Shown here in pieces: positions 22,637-33,973 of a DNA stretch of 60,000 nt; position 1 is the stretch's first letter, and each line of letters opens with the position of its first letter. The DNA lies in contig CM043966.1 in NCBI GenBank assembly GCA_014529385.2, positions 89,000,587-89,060,586 on the forward strand. Reading direction: 5' to 3'. Both the position numbers and the translations under genes were made by a program. Source of the DNA: Adiantum capillus-veneris. Taxonomy: Eukaryota > Streptophyta > Polypodiopsida > Polypodiales > Pteridaceae. The notes under the pieces are model-generated. The model did no database searches, was not told the origin of the DNA, and was given only the letters and a program-made list of their open reading frames with translations.

Positions 22637-23955
22637 TACACACACATAGTGAGGAACAAGAGGGAGAGAAAGAAGAGGTGGGAGAAGAGAAAGGGAATCC
22701 CTCAGTCGACTCCTCTCGGCATCAGAATATTCTTCATTGACTTTGACACAGCCACACCCATGAGCGGCATTGTCCGGTTTGTTTGAAGAAGAGAGAGTAG
22801 GTGGGCTCTCCTCCAACATCTTCAAGCATCAGCATGCCTAGCATATCAGCTCTCCACTTGGCTTCTGAGCATCAAACTTCGGCTTCTTAGCAAGCTTTCA
22901 TTGACAATGGAAGATGGCATCAACATCTTCTTCTTGGCTTTGACATAGCGAGAGCATGAGAGAGAATTTTGGCTCTCCTTCAACATAGCATTGACATCGG
23001 CTGCCTTCCTTTGACAAAGCCTCTCGCTATATTGGCTCTCTTTCCACTCTCATTGAGAGTGGTTTTGCTTCGACGAACTCTCCCTGGCAACCCAACCTCA
23101 AGGGTGGAAGAGCCGGATCAAGAGAGAGCGGCATCGGCTCTCCTCTAGTTTGCATTCGGAGCGGCTTGGCTCCAACATAGGCACCTTGATGACCCCCTCA
23201 ACATTGATTTTGGCTTCGGCGGTCTTCCTTTCCCTCCATTGGTGACACATAGTGGCTCCAATAGACCATTCTAGAGTGACTTTTTCCGATGAGTGGCATC
23301 GGCCCTTGGATGAAAACTTTGATGGTTGATTATCTTATGTGTCTTCTTTTCAATCAAGACGCTTTTTGATCAACAAGGTAGTGTGTAGATTTCAGCATTT
23401 TTCTCACATATTACATTCTTTCAATGAATATTATGCAGCACAACCATTGTGCTCATGTATGACTGTGTGGGTCACTCTTCTGAGAGTATTTTTCAGCATG
23501 GTACAACCATTGTGCTCATGTATGACTATGTGCATCACTTCAAAGAGTATTTTTAGCACGGTTTTGTATGGTTTTGCTATGTATGCATAAGGGGAATTAG
23601 AGTGAGCTAGTTACAGCTTCCAGGTGGTAGATTCACATGTTTACAGGGATTTTGGATAGAGTTCACAAATGTCTATAAATGCGCTCATTTAGGAGTGAGC
23701 TATTGCCAAGATTTTGGAAATTTATGTACACATCGGATCATGGTTTATGGCTGAGATTTTGATTAAGATTTTTCCTAGCGTATAGGGGAGACTCTGCCAA
23801 TTTTCTCCCATGATTTCTCACTATAGTTTTGGCTTCATCACCATATGCTTTTGTTGCATATGTGTTATTCACTGATATGAAATCCATCTTGTGTGATAGT
23901 TTAGAGTTGACACCGACAACTCGTGAGAGACGGCGTTCTTGAAGCTGCCAATATG
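22636..23955 (+). other. Interior of decayed copia element, not recognisable
   Basis: Repetitive short words (ggcatcggctctcc, ttggctctc) occur at 22700-23300. No domain could be read. Near 23430-23530 a ~70-bp unit containing acaaccattgtgctcatgtatgact is present twice. Confidence 0.35.
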
Positions 23956-24420
23956 TGAAGTGTTGGCATTATGGTCACACATGGCACATTAGGCATCATT
24001 GCTTTTTACATATGAAGTAGCCACGTTGATGTATGCAAGATGCAAATGTGTTTTTGACACATGCTAGAGAGGTGGCTTCATATGCCAGTGACAGTGATGT
24101 CACATTTATCTCTAGCATTCCTCTTGCTCCCAAGTCTTCAAGAGGTGGAACTTCTCCTTGTTGATTGCTAGATGAGGATGTAGTTTTCCACATCACACCA
24201 AATTGATGAGTGGTTTAGCAGTTTCTCTAGTGGGAGATTTAGTCATGTACACTTGGTCGATGGTTAAGGAATTTGGCATTATAGGTATAGGATATTTTTG
24301 CTTGTCATTTCCCACACATCATATACACTTCTACATGTGTGCTATGTTCCTCAACTAAGATAGAGTTTGATCTCAGTGAGACAGTTAGCAGATTGTGGGT
24401 GTCAGATACTATTTAGAGAG
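23956..24420 (+). pseudogene. Copia gag zinc knuckle and protease remnant
   Basis: At 23961-24002 the frame reads CWHYGHTWHIRHHC, exactly the CX2CX4HX4C spacing of a retroviral-type zinc knuckle, with the second cysteine changed to tyrosine. Downstream (about 24170-24420) broken frames read FHITPN, LGRWL and similar, in the positions where copia protease has its FHVTP and LGDG boxes. The catalytic DSGA is not seen. Non-functional. Confidence 0.6.
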
Positions 24421-25291
24421 TAGCCTTCTTAGATACATTACAGATCATTAGTGATTGCCATGGGAGCCCCCAATGGCTTGGTATAACCTATGTATGTATT
24501 TGAGGTCCGAGACAACATAGCCTTGAATTTGTTGTTAGCATGTGATGAGTGAGAGACGAGACGTGTCTTCTCTGCTAGAGAGCTCCACGATGCTCATGAG
24601 ATAGAGCTTTTAGATGTGCAAGAGGACATGCCAATAGACTCTGTAGAGATATAGGTAGAGTGGCAATGCTCTAGTGAGACACAATAGATGTCATTAGAGT
24701 CTGTGCAAATAGAGGCAGAGTAGGTCTACTCTAGAGACACATTCTAAGATGATAGACATGGATTTCTTTGACATGCTCATGCTATAGACTGATGAATTGA
24801 TGCCAAGACACATAGTTTCACCTATGGATGAGAGGTATATAGCCATCCCAATGCTGATGATGACATATCCATATGTGATAATCAGCCTTGATGATGCAAT
24901 GCATGCAAATAGCACTACAGAGGCTAGTACAACTTGGTTTGAGGTGATTCTGTCAGTGTTTGGGCGTCTCATGTATGGCCTACTATTGTTGAGGCCTAAC
25001 CTAGCACTTATAGTGGGGTCATTTGCAACAAGGATTGTCACTTGTACGATGATTGACATTGGCATGCTGCATTGTGGAGCTATACCATACAGAGTTGCCT
25101 GCGGGATATACATGCAAACCTTAATGTGGATACACATGCTCGCTTATCACTAGAGCGGATACGGTTGCATGTAGGTCGAGTGATCGTGCTAGTGTGTGTA
25201 GGTTGAGAGAGTCTCTCACCTATTTTCTCATACATACTAGTAGTTTAGCTAGTAGGATTCACTTATCTACACTCACCTTTAAGTGGGAGGT
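24421..25291 (+). other. Unrecognised 3' interior of the decayed copia element
   Basis: A 118-residue plus-strand ORF (24797-25153) and a 147-residue minus-strand ORF (24694-25137) overlap. Neither shows RT or RNase H motifs. They are likely chance frames in decayed sequence. Confidence 0.3.
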
Positions 25292-25512
25292 TGTTGGGGT
25301 AAAGGTAGCATGTGCCTTGCTGTTTTTGGGATAAAGGTGGCATATGCCTTGCTCCAGGAGGCGAACATCCATTGACCTCACAAACCCACTTGCTTATTCT
25401 TTACATACATAAAGGAATAAGGAGTGAGTGCTAATTCTAGCGTCTACTCCACCCATACATAGTCTCTCTTGCTTCTCCCATCCCCTTCCCACACCCATGC
25501 ATGCACGTACGC

Positions 25513-27300
25513 TTGACCTACCTTTTATAAATCCATGTTGGTGGGGGGTGATGATTCTATTCAAGGTTGGAGCTAGTTTTAGCAATCCCATTAGCAATGA
25601 TCTTGTATGCAATTGACATCATGGAGATGGGCCGACAATGCTACAGCAAAGAGCAGCATACCAACTTGGGAATAGGTTTGATCAGCCCTCTTTTCAAGCT
25701 GGCATCCAATTGCCTCTCCAGCAAAGCCCTGTTAGCAAGTTGCACTATTGGGATTTTAAGATCCTCCCAGAACTCTTTCAAGAATTTGGCAAAATAGCCC
25801 ATCCCACCCAATTCCCCATTGCCTACAAGGCAGTCCAAAATTCATCAATAGAGAGCTTTTGCTTCAGTGGGCATTAGGTCACACTTAACCGTACCAAGCA
25901 AAAGGGCTATGGCCTCATCGATCCCCTGCGCACAAACTTTCAACTGACCAATAATTTGACTGAGATGGTGAAGCATGAGCTTGGTGATAGCATTTTGGTC
26001 TCTTACTACATTCCCCTTGTCGTTTAGTAATTGCTATAATAGAGTCCCTTCTTCTTTTAACTTGAAGAGCTCTGAAGAAATGTGTCTGGTTAGCGGTTTG
26101 ATGGCAATATCTTTGGCCAGTAGTCTGGCCTTATTAATCTCCTCAGCTTGCAAATCAATAAGACATGCTTTGGTCTCCAGCCATCTTTTGTGCTCTTCTT
26201 GAAGAACTCTTCCTTCTTGCTTTATTTTGGCTAGTTCCTCTACTTCTTCCTTCAACTCCTCGTTTGCATCCTCTCAAGCCTTTTTCACCTTGGGCCCTGC
26301 TCGTTTAATTGTTGATTGGATTCTACACACCAAAGAGGACCAGGCTTGAGGATCAGCGGCTCCCACATCTTCCCTTGAGACTAACTTTTTCTTCTTCCCC
26401 TCCGTGGAACATGCATCTTTAATGGCCATGGCTATGTGAAGCTTCAGGGGAAAGTGATCCGACATGCTCTTGGAGGTATTGACACATAGCGTTGTAGATG
26501 AGGGAAGCCAATCTGCCTAATGGGAGACATAAGATCTATCTAGATGGGACACCGTGTTGGCATATTGGAGGCTCATGTATGTCATGCCAAGAGAGCTACT
26601 TTACAGACCTGCACTCCACAAATCAAGCAATACTCATCTCTCGTAGAGTGCTTTCTTTGGATTTCCAGTAGTCTCGTCTTGTCCTTGTGAGATTCAACCA
26701 TGTTAAAATCTCCAATGATGCACCAACCACATTCAAGAGGTTATTCCTTGAGATCCACCCAAATTTAAGCTCTCCCCTTAGCGTCACAGGGAGCATAGAC
26801 GTTGATAATGGTGAAAGACTGGCCTGCCCACTTGATCCTTACTCCAAGGACTCTACCTGAGATGTGGTTAAACACAAGTTGTGGCTCCAACTCCTTGTCA
26901 AAAATGGAGAGAACCCCACTAAACCCCATAGAGCCATCACCATAGAACACCAACTTATTTCCTAAAGCTTGCTTCCGGCAACCAGAAGCGTCAAGGTGGT
27001 GCTTCTAGATTAGCCAACAATGCATAGCTGCTTTTCTGACCTCCTCCCAAAAGAGAGTGCTTTCCTTTATAGACTTTATGCCTTTCACATTCCAGGACCT
27101 TGCTCTTAAGACCCTCCAAAAAATAAAACTAGGGACCCCCCCTTCCCCTTCCCTTCCTTGTCTTTCCCCCCCTTTGAATCTCCCCCAAACATTTGGTGTA
27201 CTCTTTCCTTTCTTTTTGAGAATTTTCCCTCCTCGACCATCCGTTGGCATGCAAACTCACTTTGCCAATCCCTTCTCTCCCCACATATGCATGCCTCCCC
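25513..27300 (-). pseudogene. L1-type LINE, 5' half of ORF2 (endonuclease and RT start)
   Basis: On the minus strand, the endonuclease start near 27110 reads ARSWNVKGIKS. Later endonuclease (26765-26953) reads GRVLGVRIKWAGQSFTIINVYAP, and the end at 26465 reads SDHFPLKLHI. A charged helical linker follows (26034-26255). RT begins at about 25838: FAKFLKEFWEDLKIPIVQLANRALLERQLDASLKRGLIKPIPK, then HCRPISMMSIAYKIIANGIAK and HGFIKGRSS, where copia LTR sequence interrupts at ~25512. Stops and frameshifts are present. It would have encoded target nicking and reverse transcription. Confidence 0.88.
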
Positions 27301-27755
27301 TTAAGGTAGTCACAACATCATAAATTTTCCCTTGGGAAGGGGCATAATTTGCCTTTGATAAAAATATGGGACCCGTTTGGACCCTGAAGGTCCAAATCCC
27401 CCTATATGAGTGCTTCCAATGCTAGGGATGCAGCCCCTCATTGGTTGCCCCCAATGCCCACCATGTCAACATTCACTCCCACAGACAATACACCCACATG
27501 GACAAGAAGATGTGTATCATAGTCGTGGCCCCTTGAGCTCCCCCAAGGGCTCTTTGTGTTTGAGATTCCTTTTGAGGGAGTTCAATACTATGTAAATATC
27601 CTCTAGTTCCTATCCAATACTCATCACGCGATTTAATTTCAAAGCCATGTGGCAACCACAGGTTACTTCAACATATATTCGTCAAAAACACTCCCTCCCC
27701 ACCAAGCATAGTAAAGAGCATATATTCCTTTAATTTCCCTATAAAACTCATCGAG
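27301..27755 (-). other. Possible LINE ORF1 region
   Basis: Directly upstream of ORF2 on the minus strand. Around 27425-27470 one frame reads C.HGGHWGQPMRGC (dot = stop), which has the outer cysteines of a CX2CX4HX4C knuckle at the right spacing but not the inner residues. Plant L1 ORF1 carries such a knuckle, so this could be its remnant; the evidence is weak. A short hairpin (tttggacc/ggtccaaa) lies near 27376-27396. Confidence 0.3.
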
Positions 27756-27760
27756 GTTTC

Positions 27761-28035
27761 TGTTGAAGATGATGAAACAGGAAACAGAAGGAAGACAGCA
27801 ACTCAGAGTAGGAAGAAGATGGAGAAGGAGAAGACACAGAGCTTGGGTACGAGATCTCTGTAGTCTGTCTCTCTGTATTAGAATAATAGAGTATAAACTC
27901 AGAGCTACAAAGCTTATATGAAACCCTAAGAGATAAGGTGTCCTTTCACACCAGATGTCCAGGGGGAAAAAACCAGTGGGAGAAAAGTGCCCTTGGTGAA
28001 GTGCGTATACACACTAACACTACTACATGTCTACA
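27761..28035 (-). repeat. Copia-2 3' LTR
   Basis: The 275-bp LTR has ends tgttgaaga and tctaca. A 4-bp deletion relative to the other LTR lies in the tatatac segment (here gagtataaactc). The adjacent aatcccccctgt (28036-28047) is the complement of the polypurine tract. Confidence 0.95.
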
Positions 28036-28082
28036 AATCCCCCCTGTAGTGATAGTGTGAATCCGTACAAGGTAGCAGATCA

Positions 28083-29400
28083 TCATGTGTATGAGAGTAA
28101 GCCCAAAGCTTTTCGAAAAGCTTCAAACTTTTCTCGTGATAACACCTTTGTAAATAGATCTGCAATGTTATCCTGTGTAGGACAGTAAGTTAGTGTGATC
28201 TCCCCTGCATGTAGCCTTTCCCTGACATAGTGGTAGTGAACCTCTATGTGATTTGTTCTTGCATGAAATACTGGATTCCTTGCAACTGCCATAGCACTCT
28301 GACTGTCAGTGAAAATGGTAGTGGGTTCCTGTTGACACTCACAAAGATCTGCCAATAACCTGCGTATCCATACACAATCAACTGTTGCCGTGAAAGCTGC
28401 CCTGTACTCAGCTTCACAAGTTGATGTAGCCACTATGGGTTGCTTCTTGCTTAGCCAAGATATACATGCATTTCCCAAGAAAAAACAATTGCCACTTGTG
28501 GAATGTCGTGTGTCAAAATCACCAGCCCAATCTGAATCGCTGTAACCAAGAAGCTGCATAGAAATGTGCTTTCCATACATATCCCCCCTTGGAAAGAACA
28601 TGGCAAGATTAGGGGTACCTGAAAGGTAACGAAGTATGCGCTTCACAGCCTGCCAATGATGCATACCTGGGCTGTGCATAAATCTGCTTGCTTGTGAAAC
28701 CCCAAATTGAATGTCTGGACGAGTGTTGCCTGCCAAATATATCAAGCAACCAACCGCTGCTGCATAAGTATGTACATCAAAAGGTTCTCCAGCATCGTGC
28801 ATGCTCAACTTTGATCCAGTTTCTATGGGTGTAGAGATTGGTTTACAATTTTGCATACCAAACTTGTCCAAAATTTTATGCAAATATTTTGCCTGCAGCA
28901 TGTATATGCCATCCTCTGATTGCACAAACTGAATACCCAAGTAATAATATAGCAAACCAAGATCAGACATCTCAAAGGTTTTTCTCAAAGCATCTTTAAA
29001 CGCTTCAATTTCATCTCCAGTATTGCCTGTAAGAAGCATATCATCCACATAAAGTGTTAGCATAATGAGAACTCCATCTCTCTTTTTGACATACAAAGTA
29101 CTTTCTGTTGGACTATTCTGAAATCCCTGGCCAATCAAATAAGTATGTATCTTCTCATACCATGCTCTTGGAGCCTGTTTGAGAACATACAAAGCTTTAC
29201 GCACTCTACATACCTTTTTCTCTTGACCTTTTACAACAAAACCACTTGGTTGACTTACATAAACTTCTTCCTGCAAATCACCATTCAAAAAAGCAGTTTT
29301 GATATCCAACTCATGCACTTTCCAACCATGATGAGCAGCAATTGCAACTAGTGATCTAACTGTGGACGCACGAGAAGTAGGAGCAAAGGTTTCATCATAA
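28083..29400 (-). pseudogene. Copia-2 pol, RT and RNase H part
   Basis: Frame open from the break near 29400 to the stop at 28083. It contains [39 protein letters not shown] (usual YGLKQ has Val here), the RT catalytic YVDD at about 29040-29051 (LTLYVDDMLLTG), and RNase H with SDSDWAGDFDTRHSTSG and STCEAEYRAA. It is joined to the upstream part by a frame change caused by one missing base near 29400. Length and motif order match plant copia pol. Confidence 0.95.
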
Positions 29401-31525
29401 CTATGTCTTTCTGTTGCGCATAGCCTTTTGCCACAAGCCTTGCTTTGTACCTGTCAACAGTACCATCTTGTTTCCTTTTTACCTTAAAAACCCACTTTGT
29501 ACCAATAGGCTTTTTACCTGTAGGCAAGTCCACTAGATCCCATGTATGATTCTTATGAATAGAATCAATTTCTTGTTGCATAGCATCTTTCCACTGAACA
29601 CACTCTAAAGCTTGTTCAAATGAATCAGGCTCATCTGCATCACAAAGAGTGCTAAAGCAAGCCAAATCTACTTTCTCTCTACCAAAAGTAGTACCAGCAC
29701 GTGTTTTTCGTGGCAACGGTGCATCCAACTTGCTATCCTGCAAAGTTTTTTGAACCCATTTAGGCAAGGTTCTTTCTTCCCTCAGAACTTCTTGCTCTTC
29801 ACGCACAATTTCCTCTACATCATGAGGTGTCACATGCTGATCAAAAGATTGATCAAGATTATCAACCTGTTGTGATTCTTGATTCTCCACAAAAGAAGGG
29901 AGCAAACCTTCAAATACATCATGTGTCTGCATATGAGGTACATCAAAAGCAACCATAGGTTGAGCAGTAGTTTCTGCAAAAATTACATCACGACTTTCAA
30001 AAATCTTGTTCGTAGCAGGATTGTAAAGTCTATAACCTTTACTTCCACTACTGTACCCCACAAATATACATTTGATTGCCTTATCATCAATCTTCCCACG
30101 TAACTGCTGAGGGATATGAGCATAAGCAAGACAACCAAAAACACGAAGATAACTGACTGAAGGTTTTTTGTCATACCAAGCTTCATATGGAGTAATGGTT
30201 TTCAAGGCACGAGTAGGACACCTGTTCAAAACATGTGCTGCACAAGCAACTGCCTCCATCCATAGCTTATGAGGCAAACTCTTAGCCTTGAGCATACATC
30301 TAGCCGTCTCCATTAAAGACCTGTTCTTCATTTCTGCAACACCATTCTGTTGTGGTGTGTATGAAATAGTGCATTGGTGTTTAATGCCTTTCTTTCCCAA
30401 AAAATCCTTAAATGCACTTGACATGTATTCACCTCCTCGATCGGTACGAAGAGTCTGTACTTTGCAACCTGTTTCATTTTCAACCATGGTGACATAATGT
30501 TGAAAATCTGCAAACACATCTGACTTTGCTTTGAGTGGATACACCCAACAAAACCTGGAAAAGTCATCAATGAAGGTCACAAAATAAAGGCTGTTTCCTA
30601 TAGATGGCGTCCTCATAGGACCACATACATCACTATGTACAAGCTGCAACTTTCGTGTCCCTCTAACTGAACCATCCTGCGAAAATGCAAATCTGTGCAT
30701 CTTTCCAAGAACGCAACCTTCACATACATGTCTTGGTGGCATCTCCAATAAAGACAAATCATGCACCATATTATGACGTTGTAAAGTCATCAAACTGCCA
30801 TAACTAACATGCCCAAATCTAGCATGCCACAACTCAGCATCCTGCATGGCCTGAGTCTTTGTTTCTGCAATACATACCTGAATCTGCTTTTCATAACGAT
30901 CTAGCACAAATAGTCCATTTTCTAGCGTATGTGTAGTGATAAGAGAATAACCATTCTCTCGATCTCGTACAACACATCTGTCATCCTCAAAAATGACCCG
31001 AAGACCATTTTTCGCCAGAGAGGATACAGACAACAAATTCTTCTTGATCCCTGGAACATATAAGACATCTGGCAAGCATAAATCTGAACCATCTGAAATG
31101 GTAATCAAAATCTTACCAATGCCTTTGATTGGATAAGAAGCATTATTTGCACATGTCACCTTCTTTCCTGTTGGAGCTGCATCCAATGAACAAAACAAAT
31201 CCTTCCTTGAAGTAATATGCCTGGATGCACCACTATCAAAGTACCAAATCATTTGTGTCTCGTCAACACTGTAAGCAGAAAAATCTGAACATACTACAAA
31301 AGCATAAGAATCCTGCACAAAGTTTGCAAACTCTTCTTTAGCTGTAGAAGAATCACCAGAAGCTGAAACAACCAAACTTGACTCTTTCTTCTTTTCTTTA
31401 GCAATTCGCTTTTTACAATCACTAATGTAGTGACCAGGTTTCTTGCAGTAGTGACATTTACCTTTCTTCTTGGACTTGTCGCAATCACCTTTAAACTTCT
31501 CTGAAGATTGTCCTGCACCAGACTA
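29395..31525 (-). pseudogene. Copia-2 zinc knuckle, protease, integrase and RT start
   Basis: This is the same frame as gag after a TAG at 31523-31525. It begins SGAGQSSEKFKGDC, then a good CCHC knuckle CHYCKKPGHYISDC (about 31412-31455). The protease WYFDSGASRHIT is at ~31237, the pre-integrase ELWHARFGH and CEGCVLGK follow, and the integrase acidic residues fall in LVHSDVCGPM, TDRGGEY and NGVAEMKNR (the usual ERKNR reads EMKNR). It ends in RT (GTKWVFKVKRKQDG, KGYAQQK), where one base is missing near 29400. The product would process, reverse-transcribe and integrate the element; this copy cannot make it whole. Confidence 0.95.
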
Positions 31526-32263
31526 TGAGTAAAGAGCACTCTCTTTACCCTTGTTTTTTTTCTGTACAACAAGAGCATGATCCATACCATCCACCTGTAA
31601 AGACTTGTTCTTACGTGATTGATCCTCCTGCAATAGCAAAGCCACTAACTCTTCAAAATGAAGAGGCTCAGGATTAGCTCGCAAAGACAGAGTCAAAGAA
31701 GTCTGAAAAGTCAAATAAGATGGTGGTAGTGAATTGAGTGTTTTGGAAACCAAGTCCTTCTCTGGAATCACATCATCAATGCTAAGCAATTGCTCTTTAA
31801 GATCCCTGAATTTTGTAAAATGCTCGACAATATTGTCACCTTCGTCCATCTGTATTTTGTCAAGTTGTTTCTTCAAAAACTCTATTCTGGCAGCGTTTCT
31901 TCCTCCAAACATAGCTTGTAGAGTGTTCCAAGCATCCTCAGAAGCTCTGCAAGATCTGATATGTGGTGTGATTGTCCTCTTTATGGTTAAGGCAATCACA
32001 GCCATAGCTTGTGCATCTTTAGTATCCCATCTCTTTTGCTCTGGAGTGACTTGTGTGGGGCCTGCACCAATAGCTGCACCACGACCAGGCGTGGTAGGTG
32101 CAATGCTACCTGGACGAACTTCATCTCCAGATACATAATCCCACAATCCTTTACCAACCAAAACATTTTTGGCCATAAAAGACCAAAGAGAATAGTTGGT
32201 ACCATCCAATTTGTCTTCGGATGTAAACGCACCAAAAATCTCTTTCTTCGTAGATTGAGCCAT
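31523..32263 (-). CDS. Copia-2 gag (UBN2-type), ending at an amber codon
   Basis: I chose the ATG at 32261-32263 (MAQSTKKEIFGAF) because it begins the conserved LDGTNYSLWSFMAKNVL region. The non-ATG extension upstream is unsupported. The 246-residue product carries the copia gag fold: W-rich N-terminus, DAWNTLQAMFGGRNAARIEFLKKQLD, then LNSLPPSYLTFQTSLTLS. The frame stops at TAG (31523-31525) before the zinc knuckle. As it stands it could make a capsid protein lacking the RNA-binding knuckle. The stop may be a mutation; its context does not resemble a known readthrough signal. Confidence 0.9.
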   Translation of the reverse strand: MAQSTKKEIFGAFTSEDKLDGTNYSLWSFMAKNVLVGKGLWDYVSGDEVRPGSIAPTTPGRGAAIGAGPTQVTPEQKRWDTKDAQAMAVIALTIKRTITPHIRSCRASEDAWNTLQAMFGGRNAARIEFLKKQLDKIQMDEGDNIVEHFTKFRDLKEQLLSIDDVIPEKDLVSKTLNSLPPSYLTFQTSLTLSLRANPEPLHFEELVALLLQEDQSRKNKSLQVDGMDHALVVQKKNKGKESALYS

Positions 32264-32648
32264 ATTGTGGATGCACACAAGAGAGAAAAAGAACCTCTAA
32301 GAGATTCACAAATCTCCTCTCCAATGCAAGCAAAACTCTACACAAATTCTCAACACAAAGCTAAGACAAGCTGCTTCCCAAAAGAACTGTTTACCTGAAG
32401 AAAATATGTCAAAAAGCACACCCTCTTGATCTAAACGCCTCCGAAAAGTAACTTCTGCTACGCTGCTCAGAACAAAATTCTAAGGGCTCTAACGGCTTCA
32501 AAAGGGGGGTAAGACCGCAGGTCACCTGCTCAGAATACTACCGGAATGTCGAGGATGCTCCCACGAGCAAATTTTCCGAAAACTGCCTGAAAATTGCGAT
32601 TGCGCGCGTGGACGCGAAAACACAAGTAGTGGCTTTGGAAATCACCTT

Positions 32649-32660
32649 ACTCTGATACCA
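32649..32660 (-). promoter_or_regulatory. Copia-2 primer-binding site
   Basis: The minus strand reads tggtatcagagt two bases inside the 5' LTR, matching the initiator-Met tRNA complement for 11 of 12 bases. Confidence 0.9.
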
Positions 32661-32662
32661 AT

Positions 32663-32941
32663 TGTTGAAGATGATGAAACAGGAAACAGAAGGAAGACAA
32701 CAACTCAGAGTAGGAAGAAGATGGAGAAGGAGAAGACACAGAGCTTGCGTACGAGATCTCTGTAGTCTGTCTCTCTGTATTAGAATAATAGAGTATATAC
32801 AAACTCAGAGCTACAAAGCTTATATGAAACCCTAAGAGATAAGGTGTCCTTTCACACCAGATGTCCAGGGGGAAAAACCCAGTGGGAGAAAAGTGCCCTT
32901 GGTGAAGCGTGTATACACACTAACACTACTACATGTCTACA
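32663..32941 (-). repeat. Copia-2 5' LTR with promoter
   Basis: The 279-bp LTR is colinear with 27761-28035. On the minus strand, a TATA-like gtatatac (32793-32800) is in the right place for the element promoter. The 3' LTR lacks four of these bases. Confidence 0.93.
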
Positions 32942-32946
32942 GTTTC

Positions 32947-33918
32947 GCACCCCACGCTCCAAATTTTAGCCTTTTAATTGGAAAATCTCCCCAAAATCCA
33001 CATCAAGGTGTTCAATAACATCATACTTAAGGAGCCATAAGTTCATTGTTTTAAACCTGAATCAGGTGCTATAAAGCCCAAACTCATCCAAGATTCAAAT
33101 TTAGTGGCAAATATTCAACCCATACACTTTTGTATTGTATTTTCACTGTCTAATGAGCCCAAAAACTACTAAAACCACTCAACTAGCTATTTTTGAGAAA
33201 AAGTTGACAAAATGGAATCAAATTTGAGTGTTTTCAAGCACATCTCATAGCTTGTAATATGAGCTATCAACCAAAAACCTGGAAATATAAGTACGATCAT
33301 CTAGTATGAATTCGAAAGAGAGTCCAAAAATTTCAAGCCCACCCAAAAAATCTCAAATGTGCTTATAACTTCATCCGGAGTCTGATCAATGAGACGTAAA
33401 GACAATGAGCTTAGAGAGAACATTGAGAACTACCTTTTTAGACCGTAAACCTACATTTTGGCAACTTGCATACATCTTGGCTTACAATAATAAAAAACAC
33501 ACCTCATGGCCCCAAAATCCTCATTTAGCATACATTCCAACAATTTGATGTCATAACAAAATAATGACATAAACGATAAGGTTATCAAAACCCAAAAATA
33601 GATCCCAACCTAGTCTTTCACATCACATCCACAATGCGGCATGACACCGGACTCAATTTCTCATACTAAAATGAGTATGTGACCTTTCAAGATATCAAGA
33701 TGGGGAACACACACACACAGAGACACAATATTAGCAATATGATTAATAATGCTAATAACATGTAGATCTAGAGATATGGGAATCTAATGAAAGCTAAACC
33801 AAAGAGGCATTAACACACATGTTCAAGCAATCAAGAAAATCAAATGCAGCACTCAAGGATGATCAAAAGCAAGCAATAAACACCCAAATACTATGGTAAA
33901 AAAGACCTGATACTCAAT
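32947..33918. other. Unassigned DNA
   Basis: AT-rich sequence with no ORF or domain recognised and a short CA stretch near 33709. It continues the sequence found left of 27756 once the Copia-2 insertion is removed. Confidence 0.35.
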
Positions 33919-33973
33919 TTTTGTGCAAGCATGAAAAAATGGGTTCCTTGCAACTGCCAATGCGCTTTGACTA

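Larger units (their letters stand above)
21738..25512 (+). mobile_element. Decayed copia element with little coding sequence left
   Basis: LTRs at 21738-~21968 and 25292-~25512 share tgttgggttaaaggtggcat-like starts, a gtgagtgct block and a catgcatgc-rich end. A primer site resembling the initiator-Met complement (tagtatcaaagca) follows LTR1 near 21970. A purine tract (aagtgggaggt) precedes LTR2, the classic copia arrangement. The interior (about 3.3 kb) has only remnants of gag and protease. LTR ends and the target duplication could not be fixed. Confidence 0.75.
27761..32941 (-). mobile_element. Ty1/copia element with nearly intact coding frame (Copia-2)
   Basis: The element is 5181 bp, with LTRs 27761-28035 and 32663-32941 flanked by the perfect 5-bp duplication gtttc (27756-27760 and 32942-32946). 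LTRs differ by five substitutions and one 4-bp indel, so insertion was fairly recent. The order gag, protease, integrase, RT, RNase H is Ty1/copia. Two breaks in the coding frame are visible: one stop codon and one single-base loss. Confidence 0.96.

Noticed and set aside
22310-22825. Cys/His-rich ORFs resembling small secreted proteins
   Set aside because: The Cys/Val and His/Thr repeats come from GT/CA microsatellites.
24694-25153. Overlapping 147- and 118-residue ORFs as a host gene
   Set aside because: They overlap on opposite strands inside a decayed LTR element and contain no recognisable motif.
31523-31525. Programmed stop-codon readthrough in Copia-2
   Set aside because: The sequence after the TAG does not resemble a known readthrough context and Copia-3 has an open frame at this place. 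Kept only as a low-interest question.
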